A DNA stretch of 64,000 nucleotides from Bacillus nitratireducens (GCF_001884135.1 NZ_MAOC01000026.1:124001-188000); one strand, 5' to 3'; positions 33,749 through 43,025 are shown, numbered from the stretch's first letter. Made by a program: numbers and translations. Notes: generated by a model from the letters alone, not told the origin.

Positions 33749-34528
33749 GTGGATTGCAAGCCGAAACAAAATTGTCAATGTTGTCAAAATAGCATATGTG
33801 AATTTTTACAAAGTCTAGAACCTTTTACTAAGGTTGAGAGTATCGTAATAGCCGGAAAGGAAAGTGTTGTATCCTATTTTCTTTCATTTAACAAGATGAA
33901 AGGTATCGTGTCATTTGTACAAGAGGACAATGATGTTATTTTTGTAGATTGTTCAAAGATTGATGCGGTTCGAATAGGAAAAGTGTGTAATTGTAAAGCG
34001 AAAGTTAAATTTATTGAAGAGGATTTTAGTCTCCTTGGAAATGTTTGTCCACAGTGTTTAACGGAGGGAAGTACACTCTTTTTCGACTTTTATAATTCTG
34101 AATTGAATTTATCTCTACAAGCAAAAACAATTGATGCGCCTAGATGTATTGAATTTACAGATGAACTTGGGAATGTAGTAAAGCAAATTACAATAGTAGG
34201 TGAAGCGATTGTTTCTAAAGATTTTGTTCAAGTGCCAGAACTATTAGATTTTCGATTGATATTATCGGATATGGCTACAAATCCTTTGAACTTCGGATTA
34301 CTGTTCATTAATTTCCCTGATATTACGTTTATTATTCTTTTCGCATCAAGTGGATATCTTAATATTTCGAACTGCTTAAAAATAGAGAGTGGAACTGGTA
34401 ACGTAGAAATAGAAGAGATGAAAAAGATGGTAACGAATGACAGTAATACGTACAAGTCAATTATTAAGTTGACTAAAATATATAAAAATGGTGCTACAGA
34501 ATCCTTTATTTCTAAGAAGGAAATATAA
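33749..34528 (+). CDS. cysteine-rich protein, possible spore-surface component
   Basis: 259 residues from a GTG at 33749 (site GGAAGGGA; a nearby ATG is followed at once by a stop). The N-terminus has D-C-K-P-K-Q-N-C-Q-C-C-Q-N-S-I-C and the middle V-C-N-C-K-A-K and N-V-C-P-Q-C-L: nine or more cysteines in the first half, typical of cross-linked spore coat/exosporium proteins. I do not recognise the family. The promoter shared with exsC-like and the 53777 gene argues for expression in the mother cell. Confidence 0.5.
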   Translation: MDCKPKQNCQCCQNSICEFLQSLEPFTKVESIVIAGKESVVSYFLSFNKMKGIVSFVQEDNDVIFVDCSKIDAVRIGKVCNCKAKVKFIEEDFSLLGNVCPQCLTEGSTLFFDFYNSELNLSLQAKTIDAPRCIEFTDELGNVVKQITIVGEAIVSKDFVQVPELLDFRLILSDMATNPLNFGLLFINFPDITFIILFASSGYLNISNCLKIESGTGNVEIEEMKKMVTNDSNTYKSIIKLTKIYKNGATESFISKKEI

Positions 34529-34542
34529 CGTATTTAAATTGA

Positions 34543-34575
34543 TTAACCCTCCTACAATATAATGAGGGTTTTTAC
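34543..34575 (+). terminator. terminator after the Cys-rich gene
   Basis: AACCCTC (34545-34551) / GAGGGTT (34564-34570) with TTT after. The 34576-34800 stretch that follows holds no gene that I can support. Confidence 0.7.
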
Positions 34576-34800
34576 ATATACTAGGTGGATTGTAATAAAG
34601 CAAAAATCACATAGTTAATATGAAAGTTAGAAGTATATAGAGCGGTTAGTTGTACGATTAATTGCAATGTGTAAATTCCTATCATGATACGTTCTTTTAC
34701 AACAAATTATGAAAGTATCCATAACAGTAAAACTAAGAAATATTATTTAAGTATTTTTAAATGTAATGAAAGAGGTCATATAATATTTGTAAAGTAATTA

Positions 34801-34830
34801 AGAAAAGGGCGATTGAAGTAGCCCTTTTCT
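34801..34830. terminator. bidirectional hairpin before the isochorismatase gene
   Basis: A 10-bp perfect stem AGAAAAGGGC/GCCCTTTTCT with 10-nt loop. It lies 65 bp after the minus-strand gene stop and may end that transcript. Confidence 0.65.
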
Positions 34831-34894
34831 TAATTATGTAAATTGCTATTGGTAGTCATTATTGAGTTTAAATAGTTATTTAAACTTGAGTAAT

Positions 34895-35530
34895 TTATTT
34901 ACTAAATTCTTTTTGAGCTGCCCTATAACTTCCGATGATATTTTGATAACTTGGAAGATGCTTAGCAAGTAAAGCTCCAAAGCCCTCAATATCATTTCGC
35001 CAGTCGCGCTGTAATTCAGCTGCAACGCTAAACCAGTTCATTAGTTGCACCCCTCCATGAGCCATACGCATAAGAGCGGCATCAGCAACTGGTTTACTAA
35101 AAGTTCCAGATGCATCCGTTACAACAAATACCTCATACCCTGCATTTACAGCTGATAGCGCTGGGAACGAAACACAAACATCAGTAACTACGCCTGCGAT
35201 AATTAGCTGTTTTTTACCCGTTGATTCAATAGCTTTTACAAATTCATCATTGTCCCATGCGTTAATTTGTCCAGGACGCGCTATTTTAGGCGCATTTGGA
35301 AATAGTTCAATTAATTCCTGCATGAGTGGACCATTAGGACCATCTTCGAAGCTAGTTGTTAAAATAACCGGTAAATCAAAAAACTTAGCGGTATTAGCAA
35401 GAGCTAAAACATTATTCTTGAACTCATCAACACCATAGTCACGCACTAGGCTGGAAATAAGACCAGTTTGATGATCCACTAGAAGAACAGCGGCATCACT
35501 TTTTGAAAGACGAGAATAGAAATCAGACAT
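34895..35530 (-). CDS. isochorismatase-family cysteine hydrolase
   Basis: 211 residues. D in A-A-V-L-L-V-D-H-Q-T-G, an upstream Lys in the middle and Cys in G-V-V-T-D-V-C-V-S-F form the family triad. V-V-T-D-A-S-G-T-F-S-K and H-G-G-V-Q-L-M-N-W resemble YcaC-type hydrolases of unknown substrate. The start follows AAGGGGGATAATAAA. The gene stands alone. Confidence 0.82.
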   Translation of the reverse strand: MSDFYSRLSKSDAAVLLVDHQTGLISSLVRDYGVDEFKNNVLALANTAKFFDLPVILTTSFEDGPNGPLMQELIELFPNAPKIARPGQINAWDNDEFVKAIESTGKKQLIIAGVVTDVCVSFPALSAVNAGYEVFVVTDASGTFSKPVADAALMRMAHGGVQLMNWFSVAAELQRDWRNDIEGFGALLAKHLPSYQNIIGSYRAAQKEFSK

Positions 35531-35852
35531 TTTATTATCCCCCTTAAAAAGCTTATTTATAAAGTAATCTTACAGTTATTTAGATAGATTTGGTATACGT
35601 ATAAAATTTTATCAACAAATATGCTTTATTTAGATGAAAAGATGTGTGTTTTAAAATCAAAAAAAAGTAAATTTTTCTTTTTTGAATAGATGTTATAATA
35701 ATTTTATATTTGTGAATAATTTATAATTATATGAAGTTTAAGTGTAATAGGCGTTTGCTTATATGACGAATAAACGGATGAGTAAAAAAGTTATTTAAGT
35801 TGATTCATAAAGATATAGAGTTATATTGATTTTATAGAAAGCGGGAATGTAA
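35531..35852. other. AT-rich intergenic stretch without a gene
   Basis: About 320 bp between the isochorismatase gene and the GNAT gene. I see no coding sequence, RNA gene or strong hairpin; there are only long A/T runs that may hold promoters for both divergent genes. Confidence 0.5.
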
Positions 35853-36623
35853 ATGATATATGAAGCAAATATACATACTAGAAAAAAATTAGTTTCTATG
35901 TTTGAGGATTTTAATAATGTTGTGTTATTTTCTTATTTACAAGGACATATGGGCACCGCTTGGGTAAATGATCTTGAAAATCCGACAGTAGCGCAAGTTA
36001 CGGTAGGGATTTTCACATTTTATACTGGAGATCCAAATGCAAAAGAGACAAAAGAGTTATTACGTAACATCCCTGAAAGAATTTTAGTAATCGTAAATAG
36101 TGATCAATGGAAAAAGCGTTTAGAAATATTCCACGAAAGAAAAATAGATAAGTTTTTACGATATAAATTTAAAAGAAATTCAGAAGTGTTTAATCATACA
36201 AAATTACAATCTTTTATATCGGCACTTCCAAAAGGATATGAATTAAGAAAGGTAGATGAGCATATTGCGAATAACCCATCATTACACAAGGTTTCTGAAG
36301 ATTTTATAAGCCAATTCCGTTCAATAGATGATTATGTAAATCGAGGTATAGGTTATTGTATTTTGTATAATGGAGAAATCGTATGTGGTGCATCATCATA
36401 TAGTATTTATGATGATGGTATTGAAATCGAAGTTGCTACTGAACCAAATCATAGAAGAAAGGGATTGGCAACTGTAGTTAGTGCAGCACTAATATTGGAT
36501 TGTTTAGAAAATGGGAAATATCCAAATTGGGATGCAGCGAATAGCACTTCTGCTAAACTAGCTGAAAAGTTAGGATATGTTTTTGATAAAGCGTATGATA
36601 CTTATTTTGTGAATAATAGGTAA
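35853..36623 (+). CDS. GNAT-family acetyltransferase
   Basis: 256 residues. The C-terminal GNAT core has I-E-I-E-V-A-T-E-P-N-H-R-R-K-G-L-A-T-V-V, where R-R-K-G-L-A is the acetyl-CoA-binding loop, and the N-terminal half is the extended domain of the GNAT_acetyltran type (PF12746, from memory). The substrate is unknown. The ATG follows GAAAGCGGG. Confidence 0.75.
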   Translation: MIYEANIHTRKKLVSMFEDFNNVVLFSYLQGHMGTAWVNDLENPTVAQVTVGIFTFYTGDPNAKETKELLRNIPERILVIVNSDQWKKRLEIFHERKIDKFLRYKFKRNSEVFNHTKLQSFISALPKGYELRKVDEHIANNPSLHKVSEDFISQFRSIDDYVNRGIGYCILYNGEIVCGASSYSIYDDGIEIEVATEPNHRRKGLATVVSAALILDCLENGKYPNWDAANSTSAKLAEKLGYVFDKAYDTYFVNNR

Positions 36624-36695
36624 ATGAACGGTGTGTGTACAAATTATACAATGTCATAAGGCTAGCTAACCTTATTAAATTAATGTTTATTAGAC

Positions 36696-36884
36696 TTGTT
36701 TTCTATAATCGCAAATATAAACTATCCGAAGGTGATTTTACCAAAGTTAAAGGCATTGAAACAGATGTTAATTAATGAAGTTAAGGGAAAGAATGACAAT
36801 CGGATTGGTTCTATTAGAAGAATTGATAAATTTGAAAAAAAAACAATATCAATGGTAAGATTGAGGGAGTTCGCAAAATTTTGA
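36696..36884 (+). other. weak ORF or gene remnant
   Basis: A 62-residue frame with a Lys/Ile-rich composition and no ribosome site; the start would be TTG. The second half M-L-I-N-E-V-K-G-K-N-D-N-R-I-G-S-I-R-R-I-D could be part of a lost gene. A terminator follows. I would not call it a gene without similarity evidence. Confidence 0.2.
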
Positions 36885-36888
36885 GTAT

Positions 36889-36918
36889 AAAAACCGACTT
36901 TTTTAAGTCGGTTTTTAT
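36889..36918 (+). terminator. perfect hairpin terminator
   Basis: AAAAACCGACTT/AAGTCGGTTTTT, 12-bp stem (36889-36900 with 36905-36916), loop TTTT, T-run. Confidence 0.85.
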
Positions 36919-37167
36919 TTTTTTACTAATAGAGTACCACCAATATTAATTTTTTGTTGTATAGATAGTATTAAATGAAAAAAATCCTATTCCATTACTA
37001 TTGAATATAATTAACCCATCAGTTCCTACTTCCACTATGAGGGTTCAGAAATTCTCTTTTTGTATAGGTAGATAATCATAAAGGCTCAATATATTTAGTT
37101 TTGTGTGTTTTAACTAGCAAAAAATTGCTATTTTTTTGTAAATGATGAAAGTAACTATTACAGGAAC
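36919..37167. other. intergenic stretch with one hairpin before the SPOCS-like gene
   Basis: No gene is supported. It contains a short terminator-like hairpin TAGCAA-AAAA-TTGCTA plus seven T at 37115-37137, and leads into the sigma-K-like promoter at 37168. Confidence 0.5.
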
Positions 37168-37198
37168 CCACGCATTAATAGAAGAGATACATATACAG
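37168..37198 (+). promoter_or_regulatory. sigma-K-like promoter of the SPOCS-like pair
   Basis: ACGC at 37170-37173, 16-bp spacer, CATATACAG at 37190-37198. The CATA half fits the sigma-K -10 pattern, the final TA does not. The preceding CC-A-CGC resembles the CCAAGC of the other spore promoters. Confidence 0.45.
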
Positions 37199-37249
37199 TA
37201 TAGAGAGTTAAAAAACTCTAAAAACTTGTATAAAAGGAGATTATAAAAT

Positions 37250-37945
37250 ATGAGTGAACAATGCCCAATTAATGTACCATGTCAGGTAGTAGGACAAACT
37301 CAAACACCATTAAGTGATGCACCTGTAACGCCAATTACTACGCCAGGAACACCGATTGTAAAAATACCAGTTGTATTAGCAGAAAGAACGATTCAAATTG
37401 TTGTAGAATCTGATATTTCATTAGATCCTCCAGCAGTTGAAATTAAACGTATCTTAAAAAATGCATTTTTAACACAATGTAAGTTAGTTCCTGTAGCATT
37501 TACTCCAGTACCAGGTACAAATTACCGCCGAGTTACAAGAGCAAAATTATTTGTACAAGGATATATTCGTAAAAACATTGAATATGCAAATGACGAGTGT
37601 AATGGAGTGCTATATGACCGCATTGCTAATGTTCCATTTTCTGGTTTTGCTGATTTAACAGCTGGTGATTTTCTATCACAAGCTATAGTAGCTGCTTCCT
37701 CAGATACTACTTCTCACTTTATTAATCCTAAAAATGGTGATCTACCACGTTTAGACAAATACTTCTTCGAAAATACAGTTTTTTACAATGAACAACCGTA
37801 TTGCGAATTAGTCAGCGCTCAATTTTTCGAATTAGACTTTTCCCCTTGTCCAACAGAATTAAATGAGCCATTTGAAACTCTTCGTGAAAAAATTGTACTA
37901 GATCTTACTTTAAAAGTTTTACAAGTACAACAAGTACAAGTATAA
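37250..37945 (+). CDS. SPOCS (DUF3794)-like spore protein
   Basis: 231 residues. N-terminal low-complexity Pro/Thr stretch with Cys (C-P-I-N-V-P-C), then I-P-V-V-L-A-E-R-T-I-Q-I-V-V-E-S-D-I, A-V-E-I-K-R-I-L-K-N-A-F-L-T-Q-C-K-L-V-P and L-F-V-Q-G-Y-I-R-K-N-I-E-Y, a pattern I associate with the SPOCS domain of spore proteins. The C-terminus is V-L-Q-V-Q-Q-V-Q-V. Its own terminator (about 37972) is preceded by a 15-bp tandem duplication that includes the stop. Confidence 0.6.
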   Translation: MSEQCPINVPCQVVGQTQTPLSDAPVTPITTPGTPIVKIPVVLAERTIQIVVESDISLDPPAVEIKRILKNAFLTQCKLVPVAFTPVPGTNYRRVTRAKLFVQGYIRKNIEYANDECNGVLYDRIANVPFSGFADLTAGDFLSQAIVAASSDTTSHFINPKNGDLPRLDKYFFENTVFYNEQPYCELVSAQFFELDFSPCPTELNEPFETLREKIVLDLTLKVLQVQQVQV

Positions 37946-37960
37946 CAAGTACAAGTATAA
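37931..37960 (+). repeat. 15-bp tandem duplication spanning the stop codon
   Basis: CAAGTACAAGTATAA occurs twice in a row (37931-37945, 37946-37960). The first copy ends the SPOCS-like gene (Q-V-Q-V-stop), the second is untranslated copy beyond the stop. Confidence 0.9.
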
Positions 37961-37967
37961 AACTAAA

Positions 37968-38003
37968 AAAGCATTGTCTTTGATAAAAAGACAATGTCTT
38001 TTT
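37968..38003 (+). terminator. terminator after the first SPOCS-like gene
   Basis: Stem CATTGTCTT/AAGACAATG (9 bp, 37972-37980 with 37988-37996), loop of 7, then TCTTTTTT. Confidence 0.75.
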
Positions 38004-38087
38004 TATTATTATACAACATATATAATGATGAAATGGTCACGTACAAAAAACATATTTTTTTGAATTTCATCAGATGGGGGGATGGTG

Positions 38088-39242
38088 ATGAATAAGCCAT
38101 GGGTTGGTAAGGAAATATGGAACAAAGTATACAAGTGGAAAATGCTGAATGTTCAAGATGATTCGCGCGAAATAAGAGAAAAAAAGGAAAGTAAAGAAAC
38201 TGAATCAGAGAAAGAAAGTAAAGAAACTGAATCAAAAAAAGAAGATAAAGTAATTAAATCAGAGAAAGAAAGTAAAGAAACTGAATCAAAAAAAGAAGAT
38301 AAAGCAATTGAATTAAAGAAAGAAAGTGAAAAAACTAGATCAGCAAAAGAAGATAAAGCGAATGGATTAAAGGAAGAAGAGGTGAAAATTAAATCAGCAA
38401 AAGAAGATGAAGAAACCGAGTCAGAGAAAGAAGAAATAGTAATTGCATCAAAGAAAAAAAGTGAAGAGACTGAACCAGCAAAAGAAGAAGTAGCAAATGA
38501 ATCAAAGAAAGTAAGTATAGATTCAGGATCAAAAATAGAGACTTCAGTGAGTTCAATAGTAGTGAAGACTCCATTTTCTATTATTTCGGATGTGACTAGT
38601 TTTATAAAATTTCCTAATATTAATGTAAAAAAACAAGAAGTATTTGTATTTCGTAATGAAAAAAATGCTAGGGGTCGTGAACTGGATGCTAAGTTATTAA
38701 CGACAGTGCAACATTATCATGGAGAAGTTAATTGTAATTTAGTTTCTTCAAACCTTCATGAAAAGAGAGTACTTTTAGAATTTCCTAATCAAAAAATAAA
38801 AGGTAATACTAAAGAGAATTGTATAGGAACATCTTCGTGGATCCCTATACACGGTATAATTTTAGAGAAGGAAGATGAAGGAGGAGTAAATAATTACATA
38901 CCTGCGAAATTACCAATAGAAATAGGGAAGTATAAAGGTGAAATTAATTTACGAGAAAAAGTGGTATTTAAAGAAAAAGTTATAGAAATAAAAGAGGTGT
39001 CACAGGAAATTATTTTAACAAAAAAAGAATTCTTAGTGCCAAAAATAATAAAGAAAGGAAATAATCCATCTATAATTGAAAAAGGGAGCTTACTTGTAGA
39101 AGGTTATATTTCTCAATGTATTGAATTTATATCGGAACGAAGTACACCACATGATAACACTTATCAATTAATGCAAAATATTGTATTGGAATTAACTATA
39201 CAATTATTACAAGAACAGGAAGTGTTGGTGCGGATTAAATAA
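38088..39242 (+). CDS. SPOCS-like protein with Lys/Glu repeat region
   Basis: 384 residues from the ATG at 38088 (site GGGGGG; the in-frame ATG at 38082 lies too close). Residues about 34-141 are six units of 18 residues such as E-S-K-E-T-E-S-K-K-E-D-K. The C-terminal domain, K-G-S-L-L-V-E-G-Y-I-S-Q-C-I-E-F, matches L-F-V-Q-G-Y-I-R-K-N-I-E-Y of the neighbour, and the tail L-L-Q-E-Q-E-V-L-V matches V-L-Q-V-Q-Q-V. So it is a paralogue with an inserted charged coiled region. Likely a spore-layer structural protein. It is separated from its neighbour by a terminator. Confidence 0.6.
   Translation: MNKPWVGKEIWNKVYKWKMLNVQDDSREIREKKESKETESEKESKETESKKEDKVIKSEKESKETESKKEDKAIELKKESEKTRSAKEDKANGLKEEEVKIKSAKEDEETESEKEEIVIASKKKSEETEPAKEEVANESKKVSIDSGSKIETSVSSIVVKTPFSIISDVTSFIKFPNINVKKQEVFVFRNEKNARGRELDAKLLTTVQHYHGEVNCNLVSSNLHEKRVLLEFPNQKIKGNTKENCIGTSSWIPIHGIILEKEDEGGVNNYIPAKLPIEIGKYKGEINLREKVVFKEKVIEIKEVSQEIILTKKEFLVPKIIKKGNNPSIIEKGSLLVEGYISQCIEFISERSTPHDNTYQLMQNIVLELTIQLLQEQEVLVRIK
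38187..38510 (+). repeat. degenerate 54-bp repeat array (18-residue units)
   Basis: Exactly 324 bp, six times 54 bp, encoding a nine-residue half unit, five 18-residue units and a final half. The first two full units are nearly identical at DNA level; later ones diverge. Half-units of 27 bp are visible. Length should vary between strains. Confidence 0.85.
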
Positions 39243-39474
39243 ATGATCATCCCCATTAACTAGTTAAAAATTTCCTCAGGAATATGTAATAGGGAAACTT
39301 AAAAATAGTGCTAGCAAGTTTGTAAACGAGCTAGCTAATAAGCGTTTGGGAAAGATGTGAAATACAACTGATGGATCGATTTAAAAAACTAGGTACTTAA
39401 ATTGATGAAAGGCATAAATCTTTATTAAAACATGTGGTGTAATACAAAGTGTATCCACTCCTATTATAGAAAAC

Positions 39475-39906
39475 TCACAACTTAAATAGTAATACATGTT
39501 TATCATAATTTTTCAAACACCAATTATATTTTTTTAGAATAATTGGATGGACAACCTCTTGCGTAGTATCGACTTCAGTAAAACCGTATTTTTTATAAAA
39601 GCTTTTTAATTCTTCGAAAGGGAGACAGAATACATGTTGCATATATGATTCCTTTGCTGTTTGCACTAAAAATGAAACGAGTTCTCCTGCTAATTGTAAC
39701 CCTCTAAATTTAGGTGCTATGAAAATCCCCCCCATTTCCATAGTTTCTCCATCGATTTGGACTAAACGACCTACACCTGCATACTCATCGTTATATGTAA
39801 TGATTGCAACTTTATCCCGCTTTAAATCACTTGGTAAAAAACCTATTGATTCGTATTGTTTATTAATCCATTCTAAATCTTTAGGAGTAGCTAGTTGTAT
39901 ACTCAT
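39475..39906 (-). CDS. GNAT-family N-acetyltransferase
   Basis: 143 residues. The acetyl-CoA-binding region is F-I-A-P-K-F-R-G-L-Q-L-A-G-E-L-V; the C-terminal K-K-Y-G-F-T-E-V is the last GNAT strand region. The start follows AAAGGAGG. Its target is unknown. The flanking 39243-39474 and 39907-40130 hold no other gene. Confidence 0.8.
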   Translation of the reverse strand: MSIQLATPKDLEWINKQYESIGFLPSDLKRDKVAIITYNDEYAGVGRLVQIDGETMEMGGIFIAPKFRGLQLAGELVSFLVQTAKESYMQHVFCLPFEELKSFYKKYGFTEVDTTQEVVHPIILKKYNWCLKNYDKHVLLFKL

Positions 39907-40130
39907 AAGAACCTCCTTTGGAAGAGTATTAATATTCTAATTATATATAGCTCTATAACTGGTGAAAAGAGGATGAATTGAAATCATTTTACTTTATAGT
40001 TCAAGTTTTGAAGAATAGAGCATACAATATAAAGTCTTTTCCTTTCTTCATTTAAGTTTTACGTATATAATTTAAAAGTACTATTTTTATTTTATATTTT
40101 TTATATTTATAACAGAATAGAGGTTTAAAA

Positions 40131-40991
40131 ATGGGTGTTAAAATCATTACGGATAGTGCGGCGGATTTACCGGTAGAATTGCTGCAAGCATATGATATTG
40201 ATTTAATTCCACTCCGTGTATATGATGAAGCAGAAACAGAGTATTTAGATGGGGTTACATTAAAATCAGTTACTTTATTGCAAAAAATGAGAGAAGGTGC
40301 AGTTTATAAAACGTCATTGCCTTCACTTGAAACATTTCAAGAAAAATTTGTTTCTTATGCAAAAGAAGGTAATCCTTGTATATATTTAGCTTTCTCATCT
40401 GAACTGTCTGGTACATATCAATCGTCAGTTCTCATTAAAGAAGAAGTGAAAGAAACATACACTGATTTAGATTTAGAAATTATTGATACAAAATGTGCCT
40501 CACTCGGTCAAGGTATTGTCGTATTAGAAGCTGCTAAAATGGCGAAAGACGGCGCATCAAAAGAAGATATTTTAAAACGGGTCGCTTTTCTAATGAACCA
40601 TATGGAACATATCTTCACTGTAGCTGACTTGCAGTACCTAGTGAGAGGTGGGCGTTTAAGTAAAGTAGCTGGTTTTATTGGTGGTTTATTAAACATTAAG
40701 CCAATCTTAAATGTGGATGAAGGAAAACTTGTACCACTTGAAAAGGTAAGAGGGAAAAAGAAAGTATTAAGCCGCATTGTTGATATTATGGAAGAGCGCG
40801 GAAAAGATCTTAAAGGTCAAACAATCGGTATGACTCACGGTGATGATTTAGAAACTGCCGAAGCATTAAAAGCATTAATTACCGAAAGATTCGGTTGTGA
40901 AGTATTTATCGTAAATACAATTGGAGCTGCAATCGGAGCGCATACAGGACCAGGTGCGTTAACATTGTTCTTCTTAAATGAAGTAGAGTAA
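40131..40991 (+). CDS. DegV-family fatty-acid-binding protein
   Basis: 286 residues, no signal peptide. V-K-I-I-T-D-S-A-A-D-L-P at the start, S-S-E-L-S-G-T-Y-Q-S in the middle, and the C-terminal I-G-A-A-I-G-A-H-T-G-P-G-A match DegV. DegV proteins bind a single fatty acid and supply FakB-type substrate to fatty acid kinase. The site AGAGG precedes the ATG. A perfect terminator follows. Confidence 0.9.
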   Translation: MGVKIITDSAADLPVELLQAYDIDLIPLRVYDEAETEYLDGVTLKSVTLLQKMREGAVYKTSLPSLETFQEKFVSYAKEGNPCIYLAFSSELSGTYQSSVLIKEEVKETYTDLDLEIIDTKCASLGQGIVVLEAAKMAKDGASKEDILKRVAFLMNHMEHIFTVADLQYLVRGGRLSKVAGFIGGLLNIKPILNVDEGKLVPLEKVRGKKKVLSRIVDIMEERGKDLKGQTIGMTHGDDLETAEALKALITERFGCEVFIVNTIGAAIGAHTGPGALTLFFLNEVE

Positions 40992-41021
40992 AGGATTGAT
41001 CTTTTGATCAATCCTTTTTTA
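40991..41021 (+). terminator. terminator after degV
   Basis: AAAGGATTGATC/GATCAATCCTTT, 12-bp perfect stem, loop TTTT, then TTTT. Confidence 0.9.
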
Positions 41022-41058
41022 ATCTAATTTAATTGTTTTATGTGAATAAAATATATAA

Positions 41059-41262
41059 TTATTTATTAACTTTCTCTTTAATAGGTAAGAAGGTAGATAG
41101 GAAAGTAATGATAACTAGTCCAAAGCTGACTCTTTCAGTTTGATCAATTACTAAGTCATTTTTCCACTGATAAAGGAAAGAAGCGATTATTAAAAGTAAA
41201 GCAGCGCCTCCAACATACCTTACTATTTTTCGTGCGGATTCATCTTTAAATCTTACAATCAT
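41059..41262 (-). CDS. small membrane protein
   Basis: 67 residues from the ATG at 41262 (AAAGGA 9 bp before). Two membrane segments: V-G-G-A-A-L-L-L-I-I-A-S-F-L-Y and F-G-L-V-I-I-T-F-L-S-T-F. No family recognised. Confidence 0.55.
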   Translation of the reverse strand: MIVRFKDESARKIVRYVGGAALLLIIASFLYQWKNDLVIDQTERVSFGLVIITFLSTFLPIKEKVNK

Positions 41263-41716
41263 GTTTATCATCCTTTCGTTTTTATTGAATAATTCGACAA
41301 ACTAATTTCTAGGATTTGATATTAATAATTCATCTATTAAATTTATTTGGTTTATAATAGATATTTTTTATGTATTAGGTAAATATAATGAACTATAACT
41401 ATCTAAATGAAGAATGATAGCTTACATGTAGTTAAATCTTTTTCATTAAGTTTATCGTAATTCAAGTATATGATTCTGTGTTTGTTAATAACAAGTAGTA
41501 AAATTACATGAAAAAAATGGACGGAAAATCTAAATTTTAACCATTAAATTTAACAAAGTATCTAGAAATAATCATAGTATGAATGTAAAATTAAAATGTA
41601 TGATACATTTTTTTACATTTTTAAAGTTATGCATTTTCTTAGTATGAAAGATTAAGCAATACATAATGGCTTATTTAGTAAAAAGTATGAAATGGTTAAG
41701 CAGGGAGAGTAGAAAG
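41263..41716. promoter_or_regulatory. intergenic stretch with a palindrome upstream of the NprR-like gene
   Basis: No gene is supported in this 454 bp. The 15-bp palindrome AATGTAT-G-ATACATT at 41595-41609 is a plausible operator for the downstream quorum-type regulator. The rest is AT-rich. Confidence 0.35.
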
Positions 41717-42985
41717 ATGGAAATAGGGGAACGTATTCGGCAAGTTCGTATGCATAAAGGATTGACACAGGGGGAGCTCGTATCAGAAATATGCTCAGTA
41801 ACCTATTTAAGTAGAATTGAGAGTGGGAAAATCAAACCATCATCTTCTTTTTTAAAACAAGTTTCTAAGAAGCTAGGTGTTGATTGCGATTTTCTCATAG
41901 ATGGCAATAACGAGGAGATAAAGCTTACTATTCTTGAAATATGTGATAAATATAAAAAAGATAAAAGTATAACTGAAGCTCAATTATCTTTGTTAGAATT
42001 ATACGTTCGTGAAGTGGACGCAATTCCTTTATTATTAAAGACGTATGGCGTCATCATATACTATCATGTCCGAAATAAAAACTTATTATATGTGAAGTTA
42101 TTTGTAGATCAAGCTTGGCAAATGATTCCAAGTCAAGTGGAAATGCAAAATAATGAAGATTATATATATTATTTAAGAGCTCGAGGTCTTTATTTTTCTA
42201 ATAAAGGGGAGTATTTTACAGCATATGAAGTTTACAAAAAGATAGAAAATATGTTGGAATCCGAAGAAACCGAGTTGCACGCTGATACGTATTACAATAT
42301 AAGTATGGTAAGTCAGCATCTTAATAAAGATCTAAGTGTTAGTCGCATATACGCAAAAAAAGCATATGAATTGTATAAAAGGTTTAATATAGAACAATAT
42401 AAAATTTATGCGTTAATACTTCTTGCGATGCAATATAACAAAGATAAACAGTATGAACAAGCATTTGAAACTTTAAAACAAGTAGAAGATGAATCAAAGA
42501 TGGAAAATGATCCATTAAATTTATGTTTTGTGAAATATAATTACGGGAAAATTTATCAAGCATTAAAAGATAATAAAAATGCAATAAAATGTTACGAAGA
42601 AAACTTGATTCTTTGTGAGTATTTACCAAACAAAGCAGATAAAGTATATACAATCCGGAATTTAATAGAAATTTATATGGAATTAAAAGATTGGAAAAAA
42701 GTAACTAAACTTATAGATGAGGCATTTGAAATTTTGTCAATTTGTGATGTACCTTATGCACATGTTCAACTATATGGGTTTAAAGCAGAAAAATCTAAAA
42801 TATGGGCAGATTATAATGGATATGAGAAGAATATGAAACAAGCAATTGAGATGGGGATTGAAAAACAACAATATAGCTTGGTTGCTGAATTAGCTTATAA
42901 ATTAGGGGATTATTATTATGAGAATCGTTCCTATAAATTATCTGCGAAGTATTTTAAAATATCAGCTGAAAATAAAATAGATTAA
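41717..42985 (+). CDS. NprR-like RRNPP-family regulator with TPR domain
   Basis: 422 residues from the ATG at 41717 (site GGGAGAG); the longer frame starts within the leader. Residues 1-60 are a Cro/Xre HTH: I-G-E-R-I-R-Q-V-R-M-H-K-G-L-T-Q-G-E-L-V; the remainder is helical TPR, for example A-D-T-Y-Y-N-I-S-M-V-S and Y-E-Q-A-F-E-T-L-K-Q. Length (NprR is 423 residues) and HTH match the peptide-sensing RRNPP group (NprR, PlcR, PrgX). No cognate peptide gene is visible after the stop; see findings. Confidence 0.8.
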   Translation: MEIGERIRQVRMHKGLTQGELVSEICSVTYLSRIESGKIKPSSSFLKQVSKKLGVDCDFLIDGNNEEIKLTILEICDKYKKDKSITEAQLSLLELYVREVDAIPLLLKTYGVIIYYHVRNKNLLYVKLFVDQAWQMIPSQVEMQNNEDYIYYLRARGLYFSNKGEYFTAYEVYKKIENMLESEETELHADTYYNISMVSQHLNKDLSVSRIYAKKAYELYKRFNIEQYKIYALILLAMQYNKDKQYEQAFETLKQVEDESKMENDPLNLCFVKYNYGKIYQALKDNKNAIKCYEENLILCEYLPNKADKVYTIRNLIEIYMELKDWKKVTKLIDEAFEILSICDVPYAHVQLYGFKAEKSKIWADYNGYEKNMKQAIEMGIEKQQYSLVAELAYKLGDYYYENRSYKLSAKYFKISAENKID

Positions 42986-43025
42986 AAGCAAAGTTTGAAG
43001 TATTTATGAATTTTAAAATTAAAGT

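Noticed and set aside
38187-38510. CRISPR-like repeat
   Set aside because: Period of 54 bp in frame without unique spacers; it encodes an amino-acid repeat.
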